DNA of 64,000 nt from Cinnamomum chago (Eukaryota > Streptophyta > Magnoliopsida > Laurales > Lauraceae): the NCBI GenBank assembly GCA_038049695.1, contig CP142452.1:93503501-93567500 (forward strand), written 5' to 3'. The position numbers were made by a program, and so were the translations under genes. The notes under the pieces are model-generated. The model had not been told where the DNA came from. It was given only the letters and a program-made list of their open reading frames with translations, and searched no databases. Position 1 is the stretch's first letter; each line of letters opens with the position of its first letter. Shown piece after piece: positions 1 through 12,300 of this stretch.

Positions 1-765
1 CCAAGGCATACGACATTGACATTCAAACCGTTGATTGACCACATCCCACCGGCTATGACAACGACTGGACAACCTACGACGCACTAGGTTCATACGGAAG
101 ACTGAAACCTGATGGGCGTTTCCTTGTAAGAGAATCTTTATGATCTCTGCTATTTGACATGTGAGTGATGATTCATAAATATGAGAAAAATCATAGAGCC
201 AAGACTTGGTCTAACCTATTTTTAAGTGGAGTCTTGCTACGGACCGACTGGGGTCACGAATTCAAGCCCGGTCACGGACTTTTCCTTTTAAGTGCGTGGA
301 ACAAATTATGTAGAGAAGATTGGGACTTGTTTGTACCATTACAGGATTTTGCTCTCCAAAATTTTTATTCATGAGACATAAATCCTGTATTCCCCGCCTT
401 TCTATAAGAAGTTAAAAAAATCCATTTTAAATTTTTTCAAACAAATTTAAGGCCTACCAAACAACATTAGAGTCCATGAAAACCAAAATAAATTCTCTCT
501 GTTGCCAGAAGAATTCTCTCGTAACTAACATATATGCCCTTTTTAAGGAATACTATAGTCCTTGCTAACTTCTACTAGATATAGGTGTTTGAACAACTTT
601 TCCAAGGCTTACATTAATTTTGTTTAAATAATAAAAATTAAGATTTCTAATTTTTACAAATTCTCATTTATAAAGTATACGTTTCTTTATAAATGAAAAT
701 ATAATTAGTTGCTTGATTATGAGTATCTAAAGGATGGTTCAAGGAACGGTAACACGCTCTTCTTC

Positions 766-767
<2 letters not shown>

Positions 768-826
<59 letters not shown>
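768..826. repeat. (TA)n microsatellite
   Basis: About 29 uninterrupted AT/TA units. It directly abuts a sequence related to the hairpin MITE at 6039-6159, the same pairing of TA repeat and MITE seen elsewhere in this window. Confidence 0.95.
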
Positions 827-828
<2 letters not shown>

Positions 829-910
829 TCCAATGAGAAATAACAGTCACCTTATAGATAGGGGTGGGGCCTCACGTTTTAAGTTATTGGCACTCAACAT
901 GAGAGCACGT
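827..910 (-). mobile_element. Degenerate MITE relic related to the element at 6039-6159
   Basis: Starting right after the TA tract, the sequence resembles the reverse complement of the MITE at 6039-6159: a CACCTTA-type arm, a GGCC-TCAC block, then a TTAAGTT-TTGGCA block in the same order and spacing. The far terminal inverted repeat is not recognisable, so the copy is truncated or strongly diverged. Confidence 0.5.
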
Positions 911-1161
911 AAGGGTCTCTCAACTCAGATTCTTATTCTGATCTCACACAGAGAAGCCCACGCACAGCAGCCAGGGTTCGATCCTGTAACTGTAGCATAG
1001 CTAGTAATCCTTATTACATACAGTAAGATAATTCTTTCTATCACTTTTCCAAGGCCATGGGAACATGAGCAAATCTCAAATGCTGTGATGCTGGTGGTAG
1101 AATGATGATGATGTTGTTTTTGTTTTTGTTGTGGCGTAGAGAGTAATAATTAAGGGAAGGA

Positions 1162-4100
1162 ATGAGAATCAATAGAAAGGCTCTCGCCATTTTGATGAGA
1201 ACAAGGATGAGACCTGCCGACCGAAACAACCTCCCTAATTCCATCTCTCCTTCCTCTTCCTCTTCCGACATCGTACGTTTTCTTTCATCTCTCTCTCTCT
1301 CTCACTGGTTTTTTTCTTTTTATAAAAAACTAGATCCAATTCACATTTATGCTTGTTTCTGAATCAAATTTGCGGAATTTATAGTGAAACTAGAGGCCGA
1401 TAGATTCCTTTTGAGGTCGTGATCTCATGTTCTTGCGAAAACAACTGGAATTCAATTCGCAGTCGATCTTTTCTACTTGTGTTCATTGAATTCACAATAG
1501 GAAATTTTCAATTTCATGAATTAGAACCTGATAGTTGCTGTTTTATACATTTGATGGGCAGAACCAGGTCGAATCCAGACCTGGAAGCGAACACGGGAAC
1601 CCCCAATTTGAGCAGGCAGAAATTTTTGTAGATAATGGAATGTCTTCATCATCCTCCTCGTCGTCGTCGTCGTCATCATCATCATTTGCTCAGAAGTTCA
1701 ATTCCCCAAATGATCTGGAGAGGTTGGATTTCTTTTGACTATGTGTTACTTATGTGTTCTCATTGATTGATCTGCCTTGAGAAAGAAAACATCTTTTTAT
1801 CTTATCAAGACAAATTTTGAAGAGAGGCTGTGTGTCCAAAAACATTCTCTGCAGAGCAGTGACGCTCGTTCAGGAATCGATGCATGCAGCTATCTCCATG
1901 GATAAGACTGAGATGATGGATACAACTCTCAACAATTTCACTGAGGTATTTAATAGCTATAGTGTAGGCATTATTGTCTGGAATTTGTTCTTTCATTGCT
2001 GTTGTTCTAATCAAGGCTCAAAGTACTTGGGATATCTCTGTTCTTACTTTAGAAAATGTAACTTAATAGATCATTAAAATTTGAGGCCCTTAAATCAAGG
2101 GTTGGGATTCTTTGAGCTGTAAAAAAAATATATATATATATATATCGAATCCACAATGAGTCATTTCTTCACCTTATTTCCCCATGATCTTCATGCATTC
2201 TACTGGGCCCCAATGGCCCAACCAGTACCGACGCATTAAATTTATTCAAAAGAAATTTGCATTATATAAAGCATCTATCTCTGAGGCCCTTAAACTAATG
2301 GTTAGGACCATAGATTAGACCCACCATTTATTCCCATCCAAATTTATCAATCCCCTACTTTTCTTGGTCACATGATGTGGGTATTCTTGAGGGAAAAAGC
2401 TTATATGTGTGCGGGTGCATGCATGCATAGAAGTGTGTTTCTCCTATCATTCAAAATATTATTGGCAATTTATAGACCCATTGAATCTAATGCATTAGCC
2501 ATACAGGGTTATTTTAGTCTTTCTCAAGATAACCGTCGGAAAGTACTGCTTGTACTAGCCAGGGAGTACAGTGTTGACAGGACACAGATTCGTGAACTGA
2601 TACAGCAGTATCTTGGACTTGATCTTCCTGGTGGTATGATCCATTGTCACATATTGGTTCATTGTCGACTTCTGTATTTTGTTTATATTCCTCTTTAAAG
2701 CAGTTCTTGATGGAACTTTTACTGTTTCAGCTGACAAGGTGCAACAGTCAGGCCCCGATGAGGAGGGCTCGCTCTCTGCTTTTTATAGGATTGAACGGAA
2801 TCTGAGACAGGTTCTAAAGCCTATGTATGAAATACTGTTTGAGCGGCTCAACACACACCCTGGTGGACTGAAGTTCTTATCCATTCTTCGAGCTGACCTT
2901 CTCTCTGTGCTTGCGTAAGGTCCTGTACCACCTTTTCTATTATTTTCTGTTCACTGTTTGAGCACTTCCACATTGCATTTTTCCAAGTTCTATTGTTACA
3001 CACATCAAGAGTCCCCAACAGTTCTCTTGAAACCTCAGACGCTGATGCCTTGAACTCCATGATAGGCAGTCTAATTCTAGTACACTTTTAGTTTTGGTAC
3101 CAATTTATCTTGTTCCAAATGTCATCTGAATTGCTCCCTCATGCTCCTTTCAAGGAAAAAGGAGCTAAAGCAAAGATACTCAATGAGATTTGGACAGAAA
3201 GCTGCAAGCATTTACTTCTTTATGTATCAAACTGGTTAATATCTGAACTCTGCTGATCACAAGACGATTCAGTTTCTCCTTTTGAAGCTTTCATTTTCAC
3301 TCTAGGCGAATCTGGATTCACTCTCTCCTTTTGTGTCTTACACTCAAGGTGATTACCACAATTCCATCACATGAGCAAACGGAGTGTTGAGGACTGTGTT
3401 TTTCATAGCATGTGAGGGATGATCTTGTGTGGATTTCATTCCCTCTGTATGTTAGTAAAACATTTTTTAACCACATTAAACATCGTATCTGCACAATAAA
3501 TTCAGTGTTGAGGATAATAAACAACAATAAATGGATCAAACCCCAAGGACTAGAAATAAAATCAGGTCACAGTTCACATCTGAAATTTTATCATCATCAA
3601 AGCCTTGTCCCAACTATGTACCTGAAATAATAATAATAGAGAGGGTTACCTACTTATGCAACAATTGACCAATTTTAATTTTCACGAAATACAACTGGGT
3701 CATACCTTAAACATCTCCCCCCCCCACACACACACTAGTCTTTCATGAGCGGATGGGTCTAGTGATAGATGCATCATGCACAGCATTCATTGTGGTTTGG
3801 GAATAGAATTTTTAAAGCTTCAGTTGAGACCTTTGGGGACGTTCTTAATGTGGTGAAGGGTTGAATTTGGATCTAATTTTGCACATTTGGGAGGTTGCAT
3901 AGTTTGTGGCTTCACAAAAGAAAATAAGTTAGAAAAGTGGTCTCCTTCTCCAGTTAGTGAATTGAAATTTAATGTTGAAGGGGTGGCTAGAGGCAAACTG
4001 GGGCTAGTTGATATAGGTGGACTCATCACAAATTTGAAGGCCAGTCTTTCCTCACTTTTTCTAAGCCATTTGGCATGAAGGATGCTGATGAATCAGAGGT

Positions 4101-6174
4101 TTAAGTTTCGGGATCCATTGATAGTGGAAGGTGACTCTTCCAATGCTATATCTTGGATTGTTAGTGAGGGTGGAGGGCCTTGGAGACTCCAAATCTATTT
4201 GAATGATGTAAAATGGTTTAAAGTCTCTTGTAAAGGTGGACTCAGCATATTCTTTGTTTGGCAAATGATGTCATGGTCGGCTTGGCTAAGAAGGCGTGAG
4301 GACTTCTGAATCTTTGACTGATCATAATATGTAGTGGTTTTGAGCTGCGTGTTGTTTTAGCCAGTTTGCTTTTGTTGGGATGTGATGTGTTTCGTTTTTC
4401 TCATTAGGTATAGTGCTCTTATACCTTGTTTTTTCTTTTACTCTTGTATTTTGTTAGTGTTCTTTTAAAATGAAATTTACCAGTTTCCATCTGAATTGAT
4501 TCAAGTATAACTTTATCCTCAGAAGATTAAAAATTCAAGTTGTCGCATCACAATATTGTTTCTTGTTTGTGTATGCAGGGAGGAAAATATTTCTTCTTTG
4601 CGAGCACTGGACTCATATCTAAAGGAAAAGCTTATGACATGGCTTAGTCCAGCAGCTTTGGTGCTTCACCGTATTACTTGGGATGACTCTGCCTCTTTGC
4701 TGGAGAAAATTGTAGCATATGAGGTTTACCTTTTATTACTTTCTAGTACTATGTTGCTTGATATTCTATTTTTCTAAAAGGATATTGATTATCCTGTTTA
4801 GGCTGTGCATCCAATTAGCAATCTTCTAGATTTAAAGAGAAGGTTAGGTGTGGGTCGCCGTTGCTTTGGATATCTACATTCAGCACTACCTGGTTAGCAA
4901 TTCTTGTTTCTGCAATATTTCTGTATCTTTTTTCTTTTTTGGAAAATTTCTATGGAACAATCATAGTCTGTAAGGCTATCCATTTAGGCTATGATGTATG
5001 AGATACTGGACTTACAAAGGATATTGGAAGATGAAAAAAAAATTCGAAAGGAAACATTGGTCTGACAATTATTCAAGGCATTTCTTGAGGACCTAAGGTC
5101 CATGAAGGGTACTGTGAATGCTGAATTTTGATCTTGTTGACTAAAAAGACAGGTGTGTGGAGGTATTAATGTTTATTTTGTCATTTTCAAATTCTGTATG
5201 AGGTTCAAAGGTGATATTTTTAGGCATCAAGTAGATCAGTAAATTTAAGTAAATTTTTTGGAGACAAGCAAGATTGATTAATAAGATGATGAACTTACAC
5301 AAGGGTTGCCAGAAGTCATGTCACCGTATTTGTTCCAAATCAATGTGGATGCAGGGACCGTATTTATCTTCTTCTGTATTGATACATGTTAGTGTGGGTT
5401 ACTCTTATACATTCTTTACATGGTAGAAGTTATAAAACTAGATAATTGTGGTCAATGTAGATAAGTGTAAAAGAAAATGAGAAACAAAGAGAAGTAAACT
5501 TCACAATTCCTGAGTTGCATATAAATAAAAATCTTCTTCCTAATGGGAAACAGAGCTTGAATTGGTGAAGCTTTACCCCCATAGCACCAAAGAATCCAGC
5601 TTGTTGCCTATAAAGATTCTTAATTTCCTTTGATTATTGTAAATGACAATGGAATCATGGATATTCATGATGGATAACGTTTGGTAGAACAAAATAACCA
5701 TAATAGATGTATATATATCATCATCAAAGCCTTGTCCCAACTATGTTGTGGTCGGCTACATGAATTATTTTTCTCCATTCTGATCTATCCTGATCCAAAT
5801 CCTCCGATAGGTTGCACTTCTTCAAATTTATTTTTACTACTTCCATCCAAGCTGTCTTTGGCCTACCCTTTCCCCTTGGTTAACCATCAACCTGCATAGC
5901 AAACCTTTTCACGTCGGCGCCATTGTTGATTTGCATTGGACATGTCCAAACTAGCCTAGATAAAGGAGGGCTGCGTTAGTTAGGTTAACAACTAGTGTAA
6001 AATATTGTCGTAACCCAAACATTATATATATATATATAGGAGCATCTCCCACCTTACTGTGAGAGATAAGGTGGGGGCCCTCACATCCATATCCAATGCC
6101 AACAACTTAAATGTGAGGGCCTCCACCTTATCTTTCATAGTAAGGTGAGAGATGCTCTCATAGGAGCATCTCCC

Positions 6175-6212
<38 letters not shown>

Positions 6213-6451
6213 AAATCTTGCATTCAAGTGTGAGATATGGTCACAGTTACAATTTTGTTTGTTGGCTTCTTGTCCTAAGCTTATCTCATATTTTCTTGAG
6301 AGCCTACGATGTACTTATTTGTTGATGATTTATGGCTGTCTGTTATGAAGTTGCAGAAACTAATTTGATTCAAAATATTTCTCCAGGAGAACCCCTTATA
6401 TTTATTGAAGTTGCACTTCTGAAAAATGTGGCTCATACAATACAGGTACAC

Positions 6452-6501
<50 letters not shown>

Positions 6502-9326
6502 AGCTGTAATGATTACTGGTTTTTGGAATCAGGAAGTCTTATGGGATGATCCTCCGATACCTGAATGTGAAGCAACATGTGCATTATTTTACTCTATATC
6601 ATCAACTCAGGTAAGTTAAGCATGCTTATAGTGTTGATAATTATGCCATGACACTCACCTCATGTTCATAATTCCTGTAAAATAGCGTAAAATGTTAATA
6701 TGATGTCTTTCACCATTGGTCTTGTTCTAGCGTCTTGTGAATGTTGTTTAATTTATAATGTGCAATCTTTGAGTATGAAAATCACTGTTATCTTGCAAAT
6801 CGCAACATGAAGGCTTCACCAGTGCTTGTTTTCATAGGGACCCTATTTATGTTCTTATTTCTACATTTGAACTAGAAATCACAACGTTTCACCTTTGTTA
6901 TGGGATTTATATTTGTAGAAATTGCATACAAAAACTCTTCCTAGTATGTGCGTGTGCGTGCATACACACAGATGTCTCTACCAGCTGAGCTGCTGCCTGC
7001 CAGGGACATCCCAGTATATGCTTTTGATTTTGGACCAAAAAGGCTTCCTTGAATTCTCTTCTAGATGTGAATATTGTGATCAATCAGCGAGGGAAAAAAG
7101 AGTATTATGTGGCATAACTACTATTCTTGGTTAAGTGGTACAATATGGTGTGCCATTTATTGTTCAGTATATACATAATAAAATAATTATATTCAAACTT
7201 GTCTCTGACCCTTTTGGTCCCCATAATTGACAGGCAGGTCTAGCAGGAATCAACCTCGGAAAGTTTCTCATTAAGCGTGTAATTGAACTGGTGAAAAAAG
7301 ATATGCCGCATGTGTCCGTAAGTTCTAACCTTTTATGATGAATACATTGGCAACTTGATTCATATCTGAAGGATAGGCATTATGAAATGCACATCAAATA
7401 TCCACCCACCAAATATTTCATGCTTGGCGTGTATTCTTGGTTGACTGGACCTTGATTAGATTGCAGTATTTGACAGCGTTAAGTGCTTGAATTTCGGTGC
7501 ATTTTATTTTTGATAGACCAGGATTCTCATGTCAAGTTTTTCCTGTTGAACATCTTCATCCACGACAACTGGTTTTGTTGTTTCTTCTGCAATTTCATAA
7601 AACAGGCGGTACATATGATCTAAAAGCGCACAAGGAACTGAGTTGTTGAGTGGTGAAATTGATCTCAACCAATTAATTATTAACTTTCGTAGGTGAGAAA
7701 GGAATTGAGGTGACGATCTATTAGTGTTTGTAATACACTCTTTACACTTGCTGGAATATTATGCTATGTCAGCTATGTGCTGATGTAAATACAAGTTTAG
7801 AATAGGCCCTAACAGCTAGTGAGTTTATCTAAAAACAAACAAATATCAAGCATCACTAACCAGTTTAGGTAGGATTTGGGACGACTACCCTTCAAGAAAC
7901 ACCAAAGGACCACTTAGGTAGGATTTAGGACATTAATATGAAGGTATATAGCTGGGAAAGAAAACTTTAATTAAAACTTCTTCTCCATCCATCATTGTTC
8001 GAAACTAACAAAAAGAAACTCTACACATAACTAGATACTAGGAACACTACTAGTTATATTGTGCCCACCTTATTTTAGAAGCCTGAATAATCACATATTA
8101 AGATCTCATATGTTTAACTATTTATTAGCAATTGCCATCTCAAGAAATAATTCATTGCAGGATTGTCTCTTAATTATAAACAATTTTGAAACATGGGCAC
8201 ATGAAATGAATATCAATATATGTACTTCCGAGTTTCATTATCTTTATTGCATATGAAACATATGCAAAGTTGTTTGTTAAAAAAATTGTGGAAAAAGTAC
8301 TATTGATTCCTAAAGGGACTTAATCCACCAGAAATTCATTTGCTGACAGAAACAAGAAACATGAATTTCATTTCCTTCAATGGTCTTATATAGTCAACAG
8401 AAAATTATATGATATCACTCATTTAAGCATGCACCAAAATGTCGCATATCATAGTATCATACTGTTGCCACATCTAGACATGCCAGAAGAAGATTGCTTC
8501 TGAAACACTGTTTTGTTCTTGAAGTGGGTTGTGAAGCTTATTTGTTTATAATATTTGAGTAATTTACCTAGAAAAAGAATCTGCACATTTTTATTGTTTT
8601 TTTTCTGTAATATAATTATGATGTAGAATCTACTTTCTTTCACTTTGTATTTGTAACCTCCTGCATTTGGACTTGCTTCTTACATGTACATAAACTCTGT
8701 CTCTAAAGACATTTGCAACATTGAGTCCAATTCCTGGATTTATGCAATGGCTTCTATCCAAGCTGGCTTCTCAGTCAAAGCTTGCTGAATCAGAGACTGA
8801 AGACAAAAGAAATTCGTCCAGAGAGAGAACAGGTTGTACTTTCAGAGAAGATATACTTCATCCAGAAGAAGAAAGGGCATTGTTGGATTTATCTGTGTAA
8901 GCCTACCTTTTTTCTTTTTTTTTTAATGGTAACTTGTATTAAAAAAGAAAAGGCTCCAAAAAAACAAGAACCACTCAAGAAGGAAAAGTCTAACAAACTA
9001 AGCAGCAGTACAAAAAACTAAAGAGATCAACAGCGCTAATCTGAAAGGGGAAGGAATTCCAGTTTCTGTCTGTTGACACCATCCTTGCCGTACCATTCGC
9101 TTGCCTCTTTACATGAGAGAAGGAAGCGGAGGTAATATTGGCTAGATCCCAAATTTCCTCTACAATGTCTGCAAGCCTCCATGGTGGGCTAGACCTCCTC
9201 GAAGCCCACCCAATAACACAGAAGGAATCACCCTCCACGAGAAGATTATGAATGTTCAGACGCTTCACTTCCCGAAGGCCCATCCTTAAGGCTAAAAGCT
9301 CAGCTTTATTAACTGAGCACCTACCA

Positions 9327-9367
<41 letters not shown>

Positions 9368-12300
9368 GGAGGTTTCAAGTGCATCCATCCCTCACCATAG
9401 GGTGAGGGACACTTCCATAATTGGGCATTTTCAAGTATAAAAGTTACTTTTCAAGTACATAGGGTGAGGTACACATCCTTGTCTTCATGTGCAAAAATGG
9501 GAAGTGTCTCTCACCCTATGGTGAGGGATAGATGCACTTGAAACTTTCCCTATATATATATATATATAAACTGAGCAACTACTGGCAAAACCTGAGAAAG
9601 AAGAGATAATCTTTGAATCACAGTTACGAATGATCCCACCAATACCTGTTCTTCCTGTATTTCCAATGACGCTACCGTCAAAATTCAGCATAAACATTCC
9701 GGCTGGAGGGGGAGACCATTTATATACAGTGAAAAGTTAGTTTAATTTCTCTTGAGTTCTTTTTTGTAAAAGCAACAGATGTTGTGACTTTGTATATCCA
9801 TGTCCTCTTTATGTGTATTGCTATGGAAACTTAACTATTATGTGTAGCCTTTTTTTCTTTTTCTTTTTTTTTGAGAAATGAAGAAATGGGATGTCAAAAA
9901 GAAAATAATATGCACAAATACAGGATCTCATCAAGTAGATGCCAATAACTGATATTTAGGAAAAAAGGAAAATAAATGAAGAACTTAAACCATGTACAAT
10001 CAAAATACTGTCCTTGTCAGCCCCTACCTTGGCCCGTGCCCAAGACTCCATTTGCTTCTCCGAATGTGGCATAAAGTGGCCTTTAACTCCTTTGAGGGTT
10101 TCTTGGTATCATTGTGTATGTAGAAAAATGACAGGGCACAATTGCTCCTCTCACCCAAGCAATCACATTCCTCCAATCTCCACCCACCAACTGTTACCTG
10201 TCGCTTACAATTTCTCGCTTCATTTTTTCTCATAAAAGAAAATTAAGAGTAGTTATTGGACAGTTTTTTGAGCAGTTTTATTCTTTAACATTTTGTTTTG
10301 TAATTTTCTATCTAAAATTGGTTTTGTCTATGGACTGAGAATATAATACGAATTTACACTTGTAAAAGAGGGATAGGCACAAATGGCACAGTCTGTGTTA
10401 CTCCTTACCTCTAAAGATCAGATGGTACAAAATGCAAAAAAAAATTTATCGGTAACAAAAACTTTCATTAAAAGAAATGGAAATTACAAAGAAAGAGAGG
10501 GACCAAAAGCAAAAGGGTACAAGAGCGTTGCGCCCTTTTACATAATGACAGCCACCCTAGGATGCAAACCCCAACCCCCCCACCCCCACCCCACCACACA
10601 CACACACCATGCACATTTTAATTGATAATATATTTCTAAAAGTTCTTTCTCATCATACTCTCCATTTCTAGTTATTTCTTATTTTACTGTTATCTTTTTC
10701 TTTTTTTTGGAAAACTGTTCCAAAACATTCCACAAAACTTTAGTGAGTGCATAAATTAGTTTCAAGTGGTTATACATAGTTTAGGCACTTTATTCTAGAA
10801 AGCTTTTGGTGTAACCTCATATGCTTAAAATGTTATCTTCACATCTTGGGTTGTTTCCCTCACTGTGTCAATGTTCTCAAACGCAGGGAGCCTGCTGCAG
10901 GAAGAAGTGGCTTGGACGTTTTGCTGAACCTTCTAACATCACAACATTGTGAGTGGGCCAAGTATGATAGATTGTCATCAGTATTGCGATCTTGTCTCAT
11001 GCGATTGTGTACAAGGTATGCCATATACTTTAGCTCAATAATGCTCGAGGATTCCTTCTTATGTATTTTGCTTCATCAGGACTTCTCTACGCATATGAGT
11101 GAGAGACGGGTTCAGTAGTGTGATGCAGAAAACCAAGGGAATTATGTCTCTTCTGATGAACATATACAATTAAAAATGATATTACACACCAAAGGAAGTA
11201 CTGAAGCTTTAGTAGAATGATAAAGTAGTAGCTAACTAAGCTACTAAGGGAAGCATCAACCATCTTACATGGATTCAGAACCTCTTTAGTCATTGTAACC
11301 AAAATGATGCCCAAGGCTCTATGATAACTGTAGAAAAATTAACAAATATTATATATATATATATTGATAAATAACATAAACTTTCATTAAAGGAAAAAAA
11401 ATACAAAAAAACAACCCAACTCCAAAAGATGGGGAGAAACAGCATATAAGAGTGATATACACTCCCCACGAGAAAACACAATATCAAATTGATTGTTTCA
11501 TAAGTTAGACTTAAACATGTAAAATGAGTTTTATAACCATGACTTATGAAAGTTCAATGTTCACAGGTACCTTCTTCAAGAGAAAAAGCGAGGAAGAGCT
11601 CTTGATCCAGTTGCAAATTTTCACTTGCAAAATGGAGCGGTATGCCCTATTATAGATCGCAGCAAACCATTTTTTTCAAAATCATGCATAATTTTCCTAT
11701 CGGTGGTTGAATTGCACCTTTGATAATATATTTTCCATTGGCTAAAGTTAGCCTTTGGCATCACTTGCATAACATGCATGTTGATAATGATTGTCTTTGG
11801 CATCACTCTGTCACTTCTTGGGCTTTGAAGGCATCCTTTGGAGATTCAACCATCTCCTTGCTGTATTGAAAAAAAATTAGTCTTCGTCTAAACCCTTATT
11901 TAGGTAAGGTATTAGAGTCATTTTTTGACATGTGAGATGTGTTCTCAAGTCATGGAGTTCATGCCATCCCCTCAAAAATGGTATATTAGTTAGTTGATGT
12001 GGGTGCTAATTGTCAAGTCCGACTAGCCAATACATCCCAAAGGCTTAAGTTGTTAGGAAGTGGAAAACCAATCTTCTTAACTTATGCAAGCCAAATCCAT
12101 GATTGGCCAACCCACTGGGCCGAAGCCCATAAACCCATAAAAAGATCTTCAAATAGTGCAGGAGTATCTATTTTAGTATTAGCTGAATTTTAGGGATAGA
12201 AACTTATGAGATTAATTAGAAGGTTTTATCTTCCTTTGTTTTAGTGATTATTTAAATTTGATTTGTTTCCAATAATAGGTTAGAGTATGAATCTATATAA

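Larger units (their letters stand above)
1..1161. other. Intergenic region upstream of the malonyl-CoA decarboxylase gene
   Basis: I see no gene here. The stretch holds AT-rich sequence, a long TA microsatellite and a MITE-like relic just after it (both listed separately). The last 100 bases before the ATG at 1162 presumably contain the promoter and 5' leader of the downstream gene, but I cannot point to a convincing TATA box. Confidence 0.5.

Noticed and set aside
734-1000. Open frame with a long Tyr-Ile repeat
   Set aside because: Produced by translating the TA microsatellite.
961-1000. B-box-like GGTTCGATCC suggesting a tRNA gene or SINE
   Set aside because: No matching A box at the right distance and no tRNA fold; left uncalled.
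2081-2310. Repeated GAGGCCCTTAAA at 2083 and 2282 as a possible target duplication
   Set aside because: The matching part is longer than a usual target duplication, diverged, and the enclosed 190 bases show no element ends; probably old duplicated sequence.
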